From positions 76,735,104-76,799,103 of the forward strand of contig OV884014.1 of assembly GCA_930367205.1 (NCBI GenBank): DNA of 64,000 nucleotides, read 5' to 3'. Position numbers and translations under genes: made by a program. Under the pieces are notes generated by a model. That model was not told where the DNA came from. It was given only the letters and a program-made list of their open reading frames with translations, and made no database searches. Source of the stretch: Acanthosoma haemorrhoidale (taxonomy: Eukaryota; Arthropoda; Insecta; Hemiptera; Acanthosomatidae). Shown in pieces: positions 1 through 11,662 of the stretch; position 1 is the first letter of the stretch, and the number at the start of each line of letters is the position of its first letter.

Positions 1-196
1 TACATGTTAGCAGATAGTAGAAACTAAACAGCAATAATTGTCATTTTGATTGCACTGTGGTGCATTCTGTTGAGAGAAAATAGAACTAACTAGCCCAGCT
101 GGGCCGCTATTTCACGCCAGAAAATTTTTATTTGGTATCAGGTGCAATCAAAATGACAATTATTGCTGTTTAGTTTCTACTATCTGCTAACAGGTA
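1..196. repeat. Long inverted repeat (55-bp arms), MITE-like or hairpin
   Basis: Positions 1-55 and 142-196 are reverse complements with one mismatch by my reading, separated by an 86-nt loop that itself holds a short GC-rich palindrome (agcccagctgggccgct). The left arm may continue outside the window. No coding potential is visible. It could be a MITE, a foldback element, or a hairpin RNA source; the sequence alone does not decide. Confidence 0.85.
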
Positions 197-2885
197 GCCC
201 TGCATGTCATTTTTTTTAATGAATTACTATCCTCTCGCTCTAAATATAGCTGTCTCTCTCTCTCTCCCACCGCCCTGTAGTGGAGGTAGTTCTCTTTCCA
301 CTCAACAGATGGCACTGCAATGGACCCAATTTACTATTTTTTTTTTTAAAGTTAGTTCCGAATGTAACCAATAGATCGTAATGGATTTGAATAATTTAGA
401 TAAAGTAATAATCTTTAGTATTTTATGGAAATTCTTTATGTTTTTTCAAGAGACTCGTCATTTATGTATTTCAGAAATGATGCATTGATTTGAAATCAAG
501 TTCTCTGTTTTTAATTAATATTAATGAATTTAAATCTATGTAATTGGATTTGTGTATGTGTGTACTCCAGCATAATTATGGAATGTCTGGAGCAATTCAC
601 ACCAAACTTTGTACACAAATGACTTACATCTTGAAAAAAATACTGTGTTGTGGGTAAGAGGTTATAGATGTACCTTTGAGGGGGGGGGGGTGTAAAAATA
701 ATTGAAGGTATATTAGTGTGTACCATTCATAGTGGAACTGTTTTCTTAACCAGTACCGTAACAGGAATGGAACTGGTGGATTGCATTCAGAGATATTGCA
801 GGCATTGTGCACCCTTATTATCAACTAAATGGGGTAATTACAGTCAATAAAAGTCTTAACTTATGATGAGAACTTGAATTAAATACCCTACGCAATATGA
901 TGACATTATTTTAAAATTAATGAAGTGAATTCGAAAAAACAACCAAACCATTTAAACAGCTACGTGTCTATTTCTATAACTATTTACATCACATGTTTAA
1001 AATCTTTTTATAAAGTCATATATATATTATTTTTTTTCCCAATCCCCTTAAAAAAAAAATGAAGCTTTATCGATCAAAGACTTGGCCCTCATCACAATAA
1101 CTTCTGGAGGCTTTAATCCTCATATTTTTTGCAACTAGTCTCTTCAAAGAAAAAGTATGCAAAATGGAAAAAAAACATGGTAGATACTGGCCCTATTTTC
1201 ATATTGGATATCACCCCAACCATCACTATTTTGTTCAAGACAGTCATCCATGGATGTCATAGCGGTGTTCTCACTTATTTTCCTCATAAAAAAATTGATT
1301 TTACCAGACAGAAACAAAATTGGGGTTTCATATACCCACAAAGGCCTCTTCACTAGCCTAACCAACATCTGGACCAGGTGCATGTGTGTTTTGAGACTAC
1401 AAGAACTTGGATAGTCATACTGTTAAACCCACCATGACATCTGAACCTTTGTGACACATTTAGTGTTCCAACCAATTTGATTTTCATCTTACCTATTGAG
1501 CATCCCTCCTTATTTTAGCCCCCTCTATTTCTCAACTGATAAGAGGAGTTTCCTTCAAATTTCTATTCTAGATTCAACTCCTATCAGGAAAAAGAAATTG
1601 TGTTTTGACGGAATCTAGATTACAATACTCATCCAAGGAAAAATAAAAATGAGGCGGTAGCCAACAATTATTGGCGTATGAAAAACTAAACAATTACTTC
1701 CTTTTTTGGACAAATACCACTGAAAGGAGATTGTTCTGTTCTTATATAAATATACTTTCTTTGACCACTACTGATGTAGGACTGCCCAATTTGGACTAAT
1801 ACTTGAATTACACAACTACAAACTGATGCAACAGATAAATCTCGGTTAAAAATCACAGCATAGGCAATGTTAAAAAAATTCTGGCCAATAATTTAATAAC
1901 TTTTACTGGCCTATTCATCAAATAAATTTAGAAAACAAAACAAAGAAAAATAAATTCTAAAGGGATCAATAATGCATTTGGAAAAATATCTTATTTTAAA
2001 TCTCAAGTGTTGGTGAAAATATGTATTTAAAATAGGTTTAGGTGATGAATTCTTTATTAAAAACTAAAATAATAAGTATTTCTATATACAAAATATCTTG
2101 TCTATTCACATATTATAGTGAGTACATTTTCATGGCTAATATATACAACATGCCGTAAAATGAGGCATTGTTACTAACCATTGTCTTACAGGGTAAAAAG
2201 GATGTTACAGATATTCATAAAACAAATGATTGTATATTTGGTTTACAATACAAAATTTTCATATACAATTATGAAATTATAACATATATATATATAAATA
2301 TTTAAACTCATTTAAAATCAAATCAAAATAAAGGTACTTCGTTACCTAATGTTTTAAAAATAATTGAATTACACACAGTCAAATCTGTGGCACATGATAA
2401 TACCTTTTGTTTCTCTTAATGCTTAGTATCTTAAAAATTACTAAATTTAACTATACAATGATTTTAATACATAAAGTACTTTTTCTACTAGTGTAAAAAA
2501 TCACAGGATTTGTCTTTTTTTTTTAATCTTAGAATCAAACTTCAATTATAATTTTTTTAAATATTTACAACTATTTATATTAATCTATTAAGAGATGTAT
2601 AATTCCAACTATATTTTGAAACTAATAATCAATTGAAGACATTGTTTTCAAATCTTAAAACTGAACGTCATGTATACAAATTTAAAATGTTCGCAACTAT
2701 TTTTATTTATCTATTAAAGGATATGTAAATCCAACTATATTTTGAAACTAACAATAAATTTGTCATACAAATTGGCCTTTTGAAAGGGGGCATGAGAAAA
2801 AGGGTACAGCATAGATGAGGGCTACATTATAAAGAGAGCAATATTCACGGTTGATTGTTGTCTATGTCAACCGTTCAAAGACTGA
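197..2885. other. Intergenic or 3' flanking DNA, no gene recognised
   Basis: AT-rich sequence with homopolymer runs, a short TC-rich microsatellite near 252-266, and a G-run near 680-690. The short open frames here have no exon signals or family resemblance. The part nearest 2885 is probably the 3' UTR of the minus-strand lamin-like gene; it is AT-rich and contains the direct duplication at 2557-2757. Confidence 0.6.
2557..2757. repeat. Direct tandem duplication, about 125-bp period
   Basis: The block around 2557-2632 recurs around 2682-2757. Both contain a shared stretch reading tctatta, then a variable stem, then ccaactatattttgaaacta. The copies differ at several positions, so the duplication is not very recent. 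It lies just beyond the stop codon of the lamin-like exon on the minus strand and would be in its 3' UTR. Confidence 0.7.
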
Positions 2886-3980
2886 TCACATTATTGCACA
2901 ACCCCATCGACCTTTCTTTGGTGGCTGAGGTGCAAATTCATTAGCATCTGAGAACAAGTCAGAATCATCCATGTTACTATGTATAGTATCTTCATCAATA
3001 TTGACAGTCATAGAATCGCTCAAGTTTGGCACAGGTGTAGATGCAGGAAATGCAAACGGGGTTGTTCTTGGAGTCCAAAAGTTGACAGTAGATGGTATGA
3101 ATCTCCAACGAGGACTTGGTACAGAAGGGCTGCTGGTACGCTTGTGATCATTGTTTTTAATCAATTCTTCCTCCATTTTCCTTTTTCTGCTTGCGGCATG
3201 ATAGCGAACTGGGCGCCTTCCATAGATCCTTTGACCAATATTACTACTGCCATAGCTCGACCTATAGCTGCTAGCAACACTGGAGCTGGAAAAATATTTA
3301 CCGGAAGTTCTGGCAGTTGCCTTATTACTGTAAGAAGTACCAGCAGCTTGGTCTGCTAGTTTTACTGAATCTGATCTATTCTGTTTGGAATTAGATTCAT
3401 ATTCTGACTTTGATTCTATTATTTCAACATCTTCTTCCTCATCGTCGGTTGGTGCAAGAGAGGAGCTAGCCACTGCTTGTAGTGAACTTATAGAGACGGC
3501 ATCACTTTCACCCAGACTCTCCGAGTAGGCTTTATTTTCATTTTCTTCTTCGTTTTCTGTTTGAGATTCAATATTACTGTCTTGTATCCGTTCAAGATTT
3601 ACTTCATTAGAAACTTCATCTTTGGGGTACTCTTTCTCCTTTTCCTCAGCTTCAACAATCTCGACTGTTTTGTCTTCATTTTTTATTTCGCTTAGTCGTG
3701 TAGATCTTCTTTGGTCTTCTTTTGGAGAACTCTTGGCTTCATTGTGCCCATTTTCTTCGCTACTTCCATTTTCAAATCCTTTTACATTTCCTTCTAACTT
3801 CTCAATACCATTTGTATTAGAAACTTCATTCTTTTCAACAGTCTCTTTAATAATTACCTTCTCTTTTATTTCTTCAACTTTGGTGATCGAGGAGGCAGTA
3901 GTTACTTCTTCCATTGTCTTTAGTTCACCTTCTAGAGATGTCTTAAAACCTTTATTTTTTAGGTTCTTGTCCCTTATAGC
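2886..3980 (-). CDS. 3'-terminal exon of a lamin-like, CaaX-box nuclear envelope protein (partial)
   Basis: A terminal exon with an acceptor at 3982-3981 (tttgttttag) and an open frame in phase 0 from 3980 to the stop, about 364 codons. It begins AIRDKNLKNKGFKTSLEGE, which can be laid over the intermediate-filament rod-end consensus (aromatic-R-K-x-L-L-E-G-E). A long acidic, Ser/Glu-rich linker follows, then a Ser/Tyr-rich segment, a basic cluster SRKRKMEEEL that could be an NLS, and the C-terminal CAIM. CAIM is a farnesyl-type CaaX box found on animal lamins. No lamin Ig-like tail domain is visible. Known: farnesylated lamins anchor at the inner nuclear membrane. Inferred: this is the tail of a lamin, or of another farnesylated nuclear envelope protein such as Kugelkern. 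No rod-coding exons were recognised in the window, so the gene is 5'-incomplete here. Confidence 0.6.
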   Translation of the reverse strand, partial: AIRDKNLKNKGFKTSLEGELKTMEEVTTASSITKVEEIKEKVIIKETVEKNEVSNTNGIEKLEGNVKGFENGSSEENGHNEAKSSPKEDQRRSTRLSEIKNEDKTVEIVEAEEKEKEYPKDEVSNEVNLERIQDSNIESQTENEEENENKAYSESLGESDAVSISSLQAVASSSLAPTDDEEEDVEIIESKSEYESNSKQNRSDSVKLADQAAGTSYSNKATARTSGKYFSSSSVASSYRSSYGSSNIGQRIYGRRPVRYHAASRKRKMEEELIKNNDHKRTSSPSVPSPRWRFIPSTVNFWTPRTTPFAFPASTPVPNLSDSMTVNIDEDTIHSNMDDSDLFSDANEFAPQPPKKGRWGCAIM

Positions 3981-4565
3981 CTAAAACAAAAAAAAGAAAT
4001 ATACTAATTGATGATTCACAGCATTTTAACTTTCATTAATATATTTATGTAATTATATGATATAGATGATTCATATATAAAACATTGTTTGGTAACTGAA
4101 ATGTATTAAATCAAAATAGTTATATTTCTTTATTTGCAATCAAATTAAATTACAGTAATGGGTAGTTTCCAAACACTTCCAAGGAACCATAGGGTGATTT
4201 TTAAAACTTTGAAAGGTATTTCCAGATAATGGGAAATAACTCATAAATTAAATTGTTTACGTGTACTGAAATCCCTGGTACCAATTGAATTTTAAGATAC
4301 TTGTCTATTCACTCAACCTATGGCAATCTCCACCCCGGCCAGAATGATTGACATAACGACTTAATAATGTAATGTTTATGAAACTTGCATATATTTGGGC
4401 CGTTCCATAAAGTTTTATCATCATTTACCTAGGAATTTTGTGTTGTTTTTTTTTTGTTTCTTTAGATTTTAATCTGTTAGTTTTTTCATGAGTGTGGTGA
4501 ATTATTAGTTTAACAGTTTTAGGGGTCTCGAAATATGACCTTCATATATTCAGGGTCATTGGTCA

Positions 4566-4660
4566 TTGCTCAAGCAGGGATGGCTCGGTTGGTAGAAAAC
4601 CCGACAAGAGATTGAGGAGGTCCCGGGGTTTGAGAACCAGCCCTTTCAAGATATTATTTG
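4566..4660 (+). repeat. tRNA-derived SINE-like fragment
   Basis: A pol III type box A-like sequence (tggctcggttgg, 4581-4592) is followed about 35 nt later by a box B-like sequence (ggtttgagaacc, 4627-4638). It lies in the intron separating the two copies of the lamin-like exon. It lacks a foldable complete tRNA cloverleaf, so I call it a SINE relic and not a tRNA gene. Confidence 0.5.
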
Positions 4661-4727
4661 TATAAAAAAAAATCATATAGGCTGATGATAATTTGTTTTG
4701 ATACTAATATTTGATCATTTGTGTTAC

Positions 4728-5396
4728 CTTTTTCCGTGATAGTGCATTGTACAGATCACCCTTTTTTATATTTTTATTAATGCTAATATTCTTGTTACTG
4801 CAAGAGGTTTTATTACAAGCAACATCTTCTTTCTGTTTTACTGAATCAGATTCGTTCTGTTTGGAATTAGATTCATTTTCTGTCTTTGATTTTATTATTT
4901 CAACATCTTCCTCCTCACCAGATGGTGCAAGAGTCTTGCGCACACTCCCCGAGTAAGTTTTAATTTCATCTCTTTTATCATCAGTTTCTGTTTGAGATTC
5001 AATATTGCTATCTTTTATCTGTTCGAGGTTTACTGTAATAGAAACTTCATCTTTGGGGTCCTCTTTCTCCTTCTTCTCAACTACTACAATCTCTACTGTT
5101 TCTACATTTTTTATTTCACTCAACCGTGCAGATCTTCTTTGTTCTTCTTTTGGAGAACTGTTGGCTTCATCACGCCCAATTTCTTTACTACTTCCATTTG
5201 TTAATTCTTTTACATTTTCTTCTAATTTCTCAATAACATTTGAATTAGAAACTTCCATCTTTCCAACAATTTCTTTAATAATCACTTTCTCATTTATATC
5301 AACTTTGGAAGTTGAAGTAGTAGCTACTTCTTCCATTTTCTTTACTTCTAAAGATGTCTTAAAACCTTTATTTTTCAGGTTCTTGTCCCTTATAGC
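4728..5396 (-). CDS. Tandem-duplicated exon of the lamin-like gene
   Basis: A second copy of the first part of the downstream terminal exon, 747 nt upstream of it. It has the same acceptor context (5398-5397), the same start AIRDKNLKNKGFKTSLE, and homologous acidic sequence including RRSARLSEIK and DSNIESQTE. The copy ends at a good donor, aaaaag|gtaaca, at 4728. The exon is 669 nt, exactly 223 codons, and starts and ends in phase 0. It can therefore be included before the last exon, or skipped, without shifting the frame. Reading through the donor meets a stop after eight more codons, giving a third possible short product without a CaaX box. The Ser/Tyr-rich and basic tail segments of the downstream exon are absent from this copy. 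Confidence 0.6.
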
Positions 5397-8300
5397 CTAA
5401 AACAAAACAATCAGTATATCAGTGTATAAATGAAAGGGATACAATAAATCCCATTGTTATGTGTGAATATATATAATCGTCCCCCTCATACCAGAAACAT
5501 GAATGTGAAAATTTCAACATCTTGGGAAATGGTGTTTGAACATTTCCTTCCTTTACTCTCAAAATTCATCTGTTTTATTTTCCTAAAATGTTTTGCCACT
5601 CAAGGAGTAAGCATTGAACATTTTAGGAAAAGAAACACCATTAAATAGACATTTTCCAAGAAATTGAAATGATACATTGCGTGTCAAATTTACTGGGTGA
5701 AACATTAATTGTTGTCCTGATGTATACACATAAATAAATACAAATGAACCATTGAAGATGTTGAGTAGTCACTCGAATAGATACAATTAGGAATGGTGGA
5801 GGTCATTTGGGAAAGAATAGAATTGCCAGGGTGAATCATGACTTCAAAGTCTGACTAGTCTTCAAAGATAACCGGGTCACTACAGAGTGGCAATAGATGA
5901 ATGGTATAGCAGAAGTCTTGACCAGGAAGGCAATCGAGAATCACATGGATTCCCCAAAAAAATGGGTGGACATATGCTGAACAAAATTTTAAAGCAATTT
6001 ATTTTGAAAAAATAAATAGGCTTAATTTTCAGTAATGCTTATATTTCTAATACCTATTCAGGTATCTTCTGGATTTAAAATAAATAATAATAATAATGGC
6101 AGCAGTCACAGAATCATTAAATAAATTTAATTTGTCAATTGTTTACAATTAAATTTTAAATCAGGAAAGTAATAAAAAAAATTGTGCACACAAATTGGTT
6201 TATTTTGATTTATTTGAATAAATTTCTTAAGGGGGAGCAAAAAAAAAAAAAAAATCAGGATAGTTTTTATTCCATCAGAATTCGTGACTGGCTGAAGTTA
6301 GCAATTGCTAAGTGAATGGTCACTGAAAGGACACTTCAGAGGAGAAAGGGAAGGGGGGAAGTGAAAGTACTAAATTAGCTATAAGTACACAATTAGCTAT
6401 GTGATAGATAGTCAGAAGGCAAACCTAAAGCAATTATGATGGCATGTTCTTCTAAAGCATTTTTTCTTTCTCTATTTTTGCTATTTATATGCTAGATAAC
6501 TGCCATGCCTAGGTCTGTATTGGAGTGAGCTCAGCTATGCTTGCAGATGTTTTATGTCTTTGAACTTGTTTTAGTCATGGAAATTAATTCATATTTGTTG
6601 CATAAGTCAACTTTTCAATAAGTTGACCATGTAATTTAACAACAAATAAGATGCCAAAATATTTATACAAAAAAAAAAAAACTTTCCTTAACATATAGAC
6701 AAAAGGGTCCTTACATATTATTTGCCACAGACAACTCCCCTTTTTCTTGAAAGTTCCCCTATTTCTTGATTAGCTATCTTATGGCCATTATAAACCTTTA
6801 AAAAATAGCCTTTTATCATGACTTCTAGCTCATCTGGCGTGGAAGGAGTTTACCAAAGACTATTTAGTAGTTTAACTTTGCATTTCAAAATTTAATCCCA
6901 CTATCGTGAAAGTTAATGCCTGGTTTAAAAGAAAGGCTTCACTTTTGAATTTGTAAAGAGCGATCGTTAGTCAACTCTATGATGCTTGTGGATTTGTACT
7001 GGGGGATTCAATGTATAATAATAAATGAATAATTCTACTGTTATATGGCTAACAGTTTAGAGTTTTGGCAGGGATCAAATATCAATAGTCACATTAAAAT
7101 TATACTTAGAATTCTCAGGTCTAATTAAATTATTATTATCTTTACTAACAAAATATAAAGAGTTAAATTTAATTGAGAAGTGTTATATAATATAAGATTA
7201 TTTTTTAAAATGTTATAGAAAATGTCTATATTACTTTGAAACGCTGTAGCCTATGCAATGGTGTCAATGGAGGTATTTCTCTCTTCTTAAGAACAGCAAT
7301 ACTTTGCCTAGAACAGAACACAGACTTCAGTATTTAAATGAACCGAACTGCTAAAGGTGGGCGGTATTTTACAAATGCTGATAAGATTAATCGTATTTAT
7401 ACCACCTTAAATTTATTATATTTTATCTATAGTAAGTAACAATAGAGCCTTCGAAGTGATTGTCTTGACATTCATAAATAAAATCGAATGCCAACATAAA
7501 CAGAATGAATGTTATGAAATTTTTATCAGTATCACAATTCTAGGCTAAACAATCCAAAATACAATGAGTTTGATTTATTTCATAAAAAGCTTGTTGATTG
7601 AGAGTAACAATATCTTATAGCCATTAATATTGGGAAAGAAAGTAATTAACTCCCACAATATAACAATAATCAAGTTTTTATTTTTAAATTCTAACATATA
7701 AATTAACAATTAATAATCAATAGAGATTATCTCTGACAACATAATTACAAATAGATCCCTAATCCTGTACCTCCCATAGAGTAGATTACATAACAGCATT
7801 TGGCCTTCCCGGTTCACAGCATAATTCCAGTATAGGATTTCCAGTCTCACTTTCATAACTGCTCTTATTAAATTTAAGTTTTATAGGTTTTGTAAATAAT
7901 GTTTAACCCTTTCATCTAACTATACAACATCCCACTACATTAATTGAAACTTTCCCCAGATTACACGGCTAAATCTAAAATTGTTTAAAATACTATACTT
8001 TCATTTTTCATCCATTTTATATATAATATAGTTTATTAGTTTAGCTTAATTCTTCTAAATTTTAGTTTCAAGCCAATTTTTGTTTTATGGCTATAAGACG
8101 AAATTTGCAGAATTCTTTCTTCATGGAAGTTTAGGGCTTTATTTATACAAGATATTATTAGTGCCAAAGTACACTGGATCCCTTTTCTAATGAAAGACTT
8201 AGTCAGAATTTTCATATAACCAAAAATGTACGCTCTATATGCCTTAATTGAATCAAATATTACATATTCAGTTGAACTTGGGATGGGATAATTCTTGATT

Positions 8301-9301
8301 AAATTTCCTCAAGTTGAGAGAACTCCTAATATAAATAATTAACAAACAGAGATCAGATAATGCATATTGAAATTATGCTGCTATCGGGAAAGGCCAAATA
8401 TTATCGTGTAACCTTTTTTCATTTAATGTATTAGGACATGTCAACCACCAAGGGTCATGTCATTGATGCCCATTGCATTACGTAGACAGAGAACACATAC
8501 CACTTCATTACAGCCTATCCTGTCATTAATGAGATCTCAATGTTTTGAAGTCAATAAGATGCCAGTTATAGCTGCCACATAGTTTATTTTTGGAATATTT
8601 AAGTGGTAGGGATTGGGTATAAATTTGTGATTAAGTTATCAGACTATGAATTTATATAGGTTAAAATTTAAAAAGAAACTTTATTGTTATTGTTATACTG
8701 TAGGGGTTATTTAACTAAACCAATTTATTTAAGCAGAAGGTACATAAGCCCATTTTCCTGGTATTCCCAACTTTCCCCTCTTCCTGAAGACAAACTGTAT
8801 TTAATTTTTGTAAATCCATCTTTAGGTTCAATAATACACTTATCAATTATCTACCACACAATTTTGGATCCAACTTTAGCACTACCTCTACAAAGATCAT
8901 TTAAAAAATATGTAAACAAATTACAAAGTAGTAAACAACCTTGCTTAATTCCATTTTGTTCTCGGAGCTATTAACCCCAGCACTAGATTGTACTTTACAC
9001 AAATTATCTAACCCTTCCAGTCTGGGTGAAAACAAAATATACAAATAGTGAAAAAAAGATTAATCAATTGTATTTTCAAATTTTTAACTGGTATTGCACT
9101 TTCCAGGTGTTTACTATATATTTTACCGTACATAGAAAGCATAAACTTAACAATACATTTGCTTTGAACATTACACGAAACAAAATAAAACAGAAATACA
9201 GCATTCAACTCGGCATGTATTCACTATACATTGAGGCCTTGCTGATTATATAACAGTGCAGTGTGCATTTATTATATCAAAGTTAATTTATGTATTTGCA
9301 G
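5397..9301. other. Non-coding stretch (intron or intergenic), nothing recognised
   Basis: AT-rich DNA without recognisable exons. If the lamin-like gene is intact, its upstream exons should lie in this direction on the minus strand, but no coiled-coil coding block is visible. A weak foldback lies at about 5513-5680: ttttcctaaaatgtt near 5578 pairs with aacattttaggaaaa near 5617, with outer arms sharing a cttgg(g/a)aaa motif. Confidence 0.5.
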
Positions 9302-9543
9302 TGGAAGACAACAGCTTCCAAGGTGAAGAACCAACAAGAGCTACTATGGAGTGTGTCTACGGCCTAACGGGATCGACTACCGAACAGACTGATAACTGGC
9401 ATAATCAATTTAAGTCAACCGACTTTCATATCCATGACCTGTCCAAAAATGAATCTTACCGACTATGTCTTAAAATTAAAAGTTGTGTTCCAGCTCTATG
9501 CAACAATTACAGGGCCAACAGGGTGATTATTACAGTAATCTAG
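9302..9543 (+). CDS. Possible terminal exon of unknown protein
   Basis: A frame open for about 80 codons begins right after a plausible acceptor (tttatgtatttgcag at 9287-9301) and ends with a stop. It is less AT-rich than its surroundings. The translation starts EDNSFQGEEPTRATMEC and has five cysteines in the second half and no recognisable domain. I cannot place it in a family or find partner exons, so it may also be a decayed mobile element fragment. Confidence 0.25.
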
Positions 9544-9994
9544 GACAAGAAATAACCAATAAGTTGATGATGAAAAATTTATTATGAAATTGATTCAAGT
9601 TTAAGGGAATAACTTAATTTCAAAACCCTCTAACATAAGCAGATAATGATCAATACCAAATAAATTATTACAAATTATACTTGACAATTAGCATTCAAAG
9701 TACAAATTTGAGTTCAGAGTACTTGACAATATTTAATAGCACAAGTTACTTAATAATGCAAGATTATATTCTAATGAATTTGAACTAGTGACAATGTATT
9801 GAATATCAGCAACGTCAATGATAATCAGTTAATAGATTACTGACAAATATATTCATAAAATGAAATAAAAATAAAAATGGCATAACAGTGCATTTATTGT
9901 ATAATTTCAAGAAAGTTTGAATCCTCTACCTATGAGCTTCTGTCACCTATAATTTACTTAAACCGATATAAAATTCTCGATAAGGAAAAACTAA

Positions 9995-10231
9995 ATGAAT
10001 GACGAACCACAGAACAAACAAGATAAACAAAAAAACAACACCAACCTCTCTGAAACAGCCGACGATACTTTCCTCCTGAGTCCTATATCTTTATTAACAG
10101 GCTTTCTCGATTTGGTAGCCACGGGTACTTTTGTCAAGTTATCAGATCTGGTGTCCATAACACGGTCCAACTACATGTCTCGAGGAAAACATGAAATTGA
10201 GCGGGAACTGGCCATTGGGATATTGAACTAG
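9995..10231 (+). CDS. Hypothetical open frame, possibly element-derived
   Basis: A 78-codon frame beginning MNDEPQNKQDKQKNNTNLSE. Past its stop, coding-like sequence continues with interruptions to about 10500. The composition differs from the surrounding AT-rich DNA, which fits a decayed mobile element ORF better than a host gene. No motif was recognised. Confidence 0.2.
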   Translation: MNDEPQNKQDKQKNNTNLSETADDTFLLSPISLLTGFLDLVATGTFVKLSDLVSITRSNYMSRGKHEIERELAIGILN

Positions 10232-10999
10232 CCGCAAACAATATTACGACAGACTCTAGTAGACATGGACGCCAAGCTAACTTCCATTCAGTCACTGATA
10301 GCTTGAGCGACCAATGCCTCATAATGCAGGCCGTGGAAAGATGAAAAACTGGCGATATATCAAAACAATTTATAACGCACGCTCGTTCGTATAAATAGCG
10401 TTTTTTCCACAACCTAGCCCACACTAGCCGGTAGAGTGAGTGCGTTAGCCACGCCATATTTCACAAAAAAAGATTCTTGGAATTGGGGGCAGTTTAAGGA
10501 ATAACCACGTAATTAAAACGTACCAGTTAAACCAAGTATTAGTATTCCCTATTTTTTAAAAATAACTATGAAGTGAGTTACATGTTAATTGGTTGCGTAT
10601 TAACTATTTGGAAAATAATTAATTACTTTCTTTACCATCAAAATTGTATTTACAGCATTGTTTTGTATAAGCGCTTTTGATTGTGCTGCACAATCATTAT
10701 CAAGAACTGCAATGAACAAATTAAAAATAATACATATTATGTGATAGATGATGGGTAATATAAGCTAATAAATTTCAACAACGTAGGTAATAAAATATTA
10801 TATGTAAAAAAACACGTATCAATTATTTAAATTGTGCAAAAGAATTACAATTCGTCCATATTATCATTAAAAATATTATAAACGTATTAAAATTATTATT
10901 GTCAAATTAAGTGAAACTTTAAAAAAAATAAACATCTAAATCAAATTGCATGGGCTCGAACTAATTAATAATAATAATACAAATATATGATGACTACTT

Positions 11000-11154
11000 T
11001 TTTTTTTTTTTTTCTTCATAGCCCCTTTAAATTTACAGATAATTATATATAATTATAGATCCTCAGGTGAATCTATTTACAAATTATTTTGTATTTCCTG
11101 TAGCATCACTACATTATATACAGGTTTTGTTATTTTATAGAAATTATATAATCG
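11000..11154 (-). mobile_element. 3' end of a LINE copy (minus strand)
   Basis: A T-run at about 10999-11013 (a poly-A tail on the minus strand) is followed by about 140 bp that is the reverse complement of the 3' tail of the plus-strand LINE ending near 12895. Shared stretches include cctgtagcatcactacatta/taatgtagtgatgctacagg and the bases around gatcctcaggtgaatcta. This is a heavily 5'-truncated second insertion of the same family in opposite orientation. Confidence 0.65.
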
Positions 11155-11434
11155 AATAAACAAGCATAATGATATACATTATTCATCTTGGATGATTTCT
11201 TACTACAAGTCAAAACATATAAATATTAATATAATACCAAATTAATGAGAGATGGATGCTATCTCTTCTATATATATCAAGTGATTACTGGATTTGTCGT
11301 GTAAGATGGCTGGACGGGTTGGTACCTAATCATTGCCAAATTTATTACTTTCTTTTTACTATTCATATTAATTATACTGAAAGAATATCGTTTTATTTCG
11401 ATCCTTTCCAATTTATTTATTAATCTTTTATTCG

Positions 11435-11662
11435 TTACAACTTGTAATAATGATCATTTACATGGTGCATCTCTTCATTGTCCTCCCTCGCCTTAAATGT
11501 TGGCAGAATTGACTCGTGTTTAGCGAGATTTTCGTTGCATCTGAAGCATTTTCTATACGCGCTGATAACGTATGAATTCTCCAACCCCAATTCTATAGTA
11601 TCGTCTGTTATCTCCCAACCTTTATATAAATTCAAACGGATCTCTTTAGTGTGGCAATCCAC
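11435..11662 (-). CDS. Unidentified open frame next to the LINE 5' breakpoint
   Basis: A minus-strand frame of about 75 codons with no ATG at its left-hand boundary. It includes GLENSYVISAYRKCFRCNE and ends HHVNDHYYKL before a stop. It abuts the point (about 11663) where recognisable LINE sequence begins on the plus strand. It could be a host exon clipped by the insertion or unrelated noise. No family was recognised. Confidence 0.2.
   Translation of the reverse strand: MDCHTKEIRLNLYKGWEITDDTIELGLENSYVISAYRKCFRCNENLAKHESILPTFKAREDNEEMHHVNDHYYKL

Noticed and set aside
1129..1383. Overlapping short frames on both strands
   Set aside because: Typical chance frames. No acceptor or donor, no conserved motif, no neighbouring exons.
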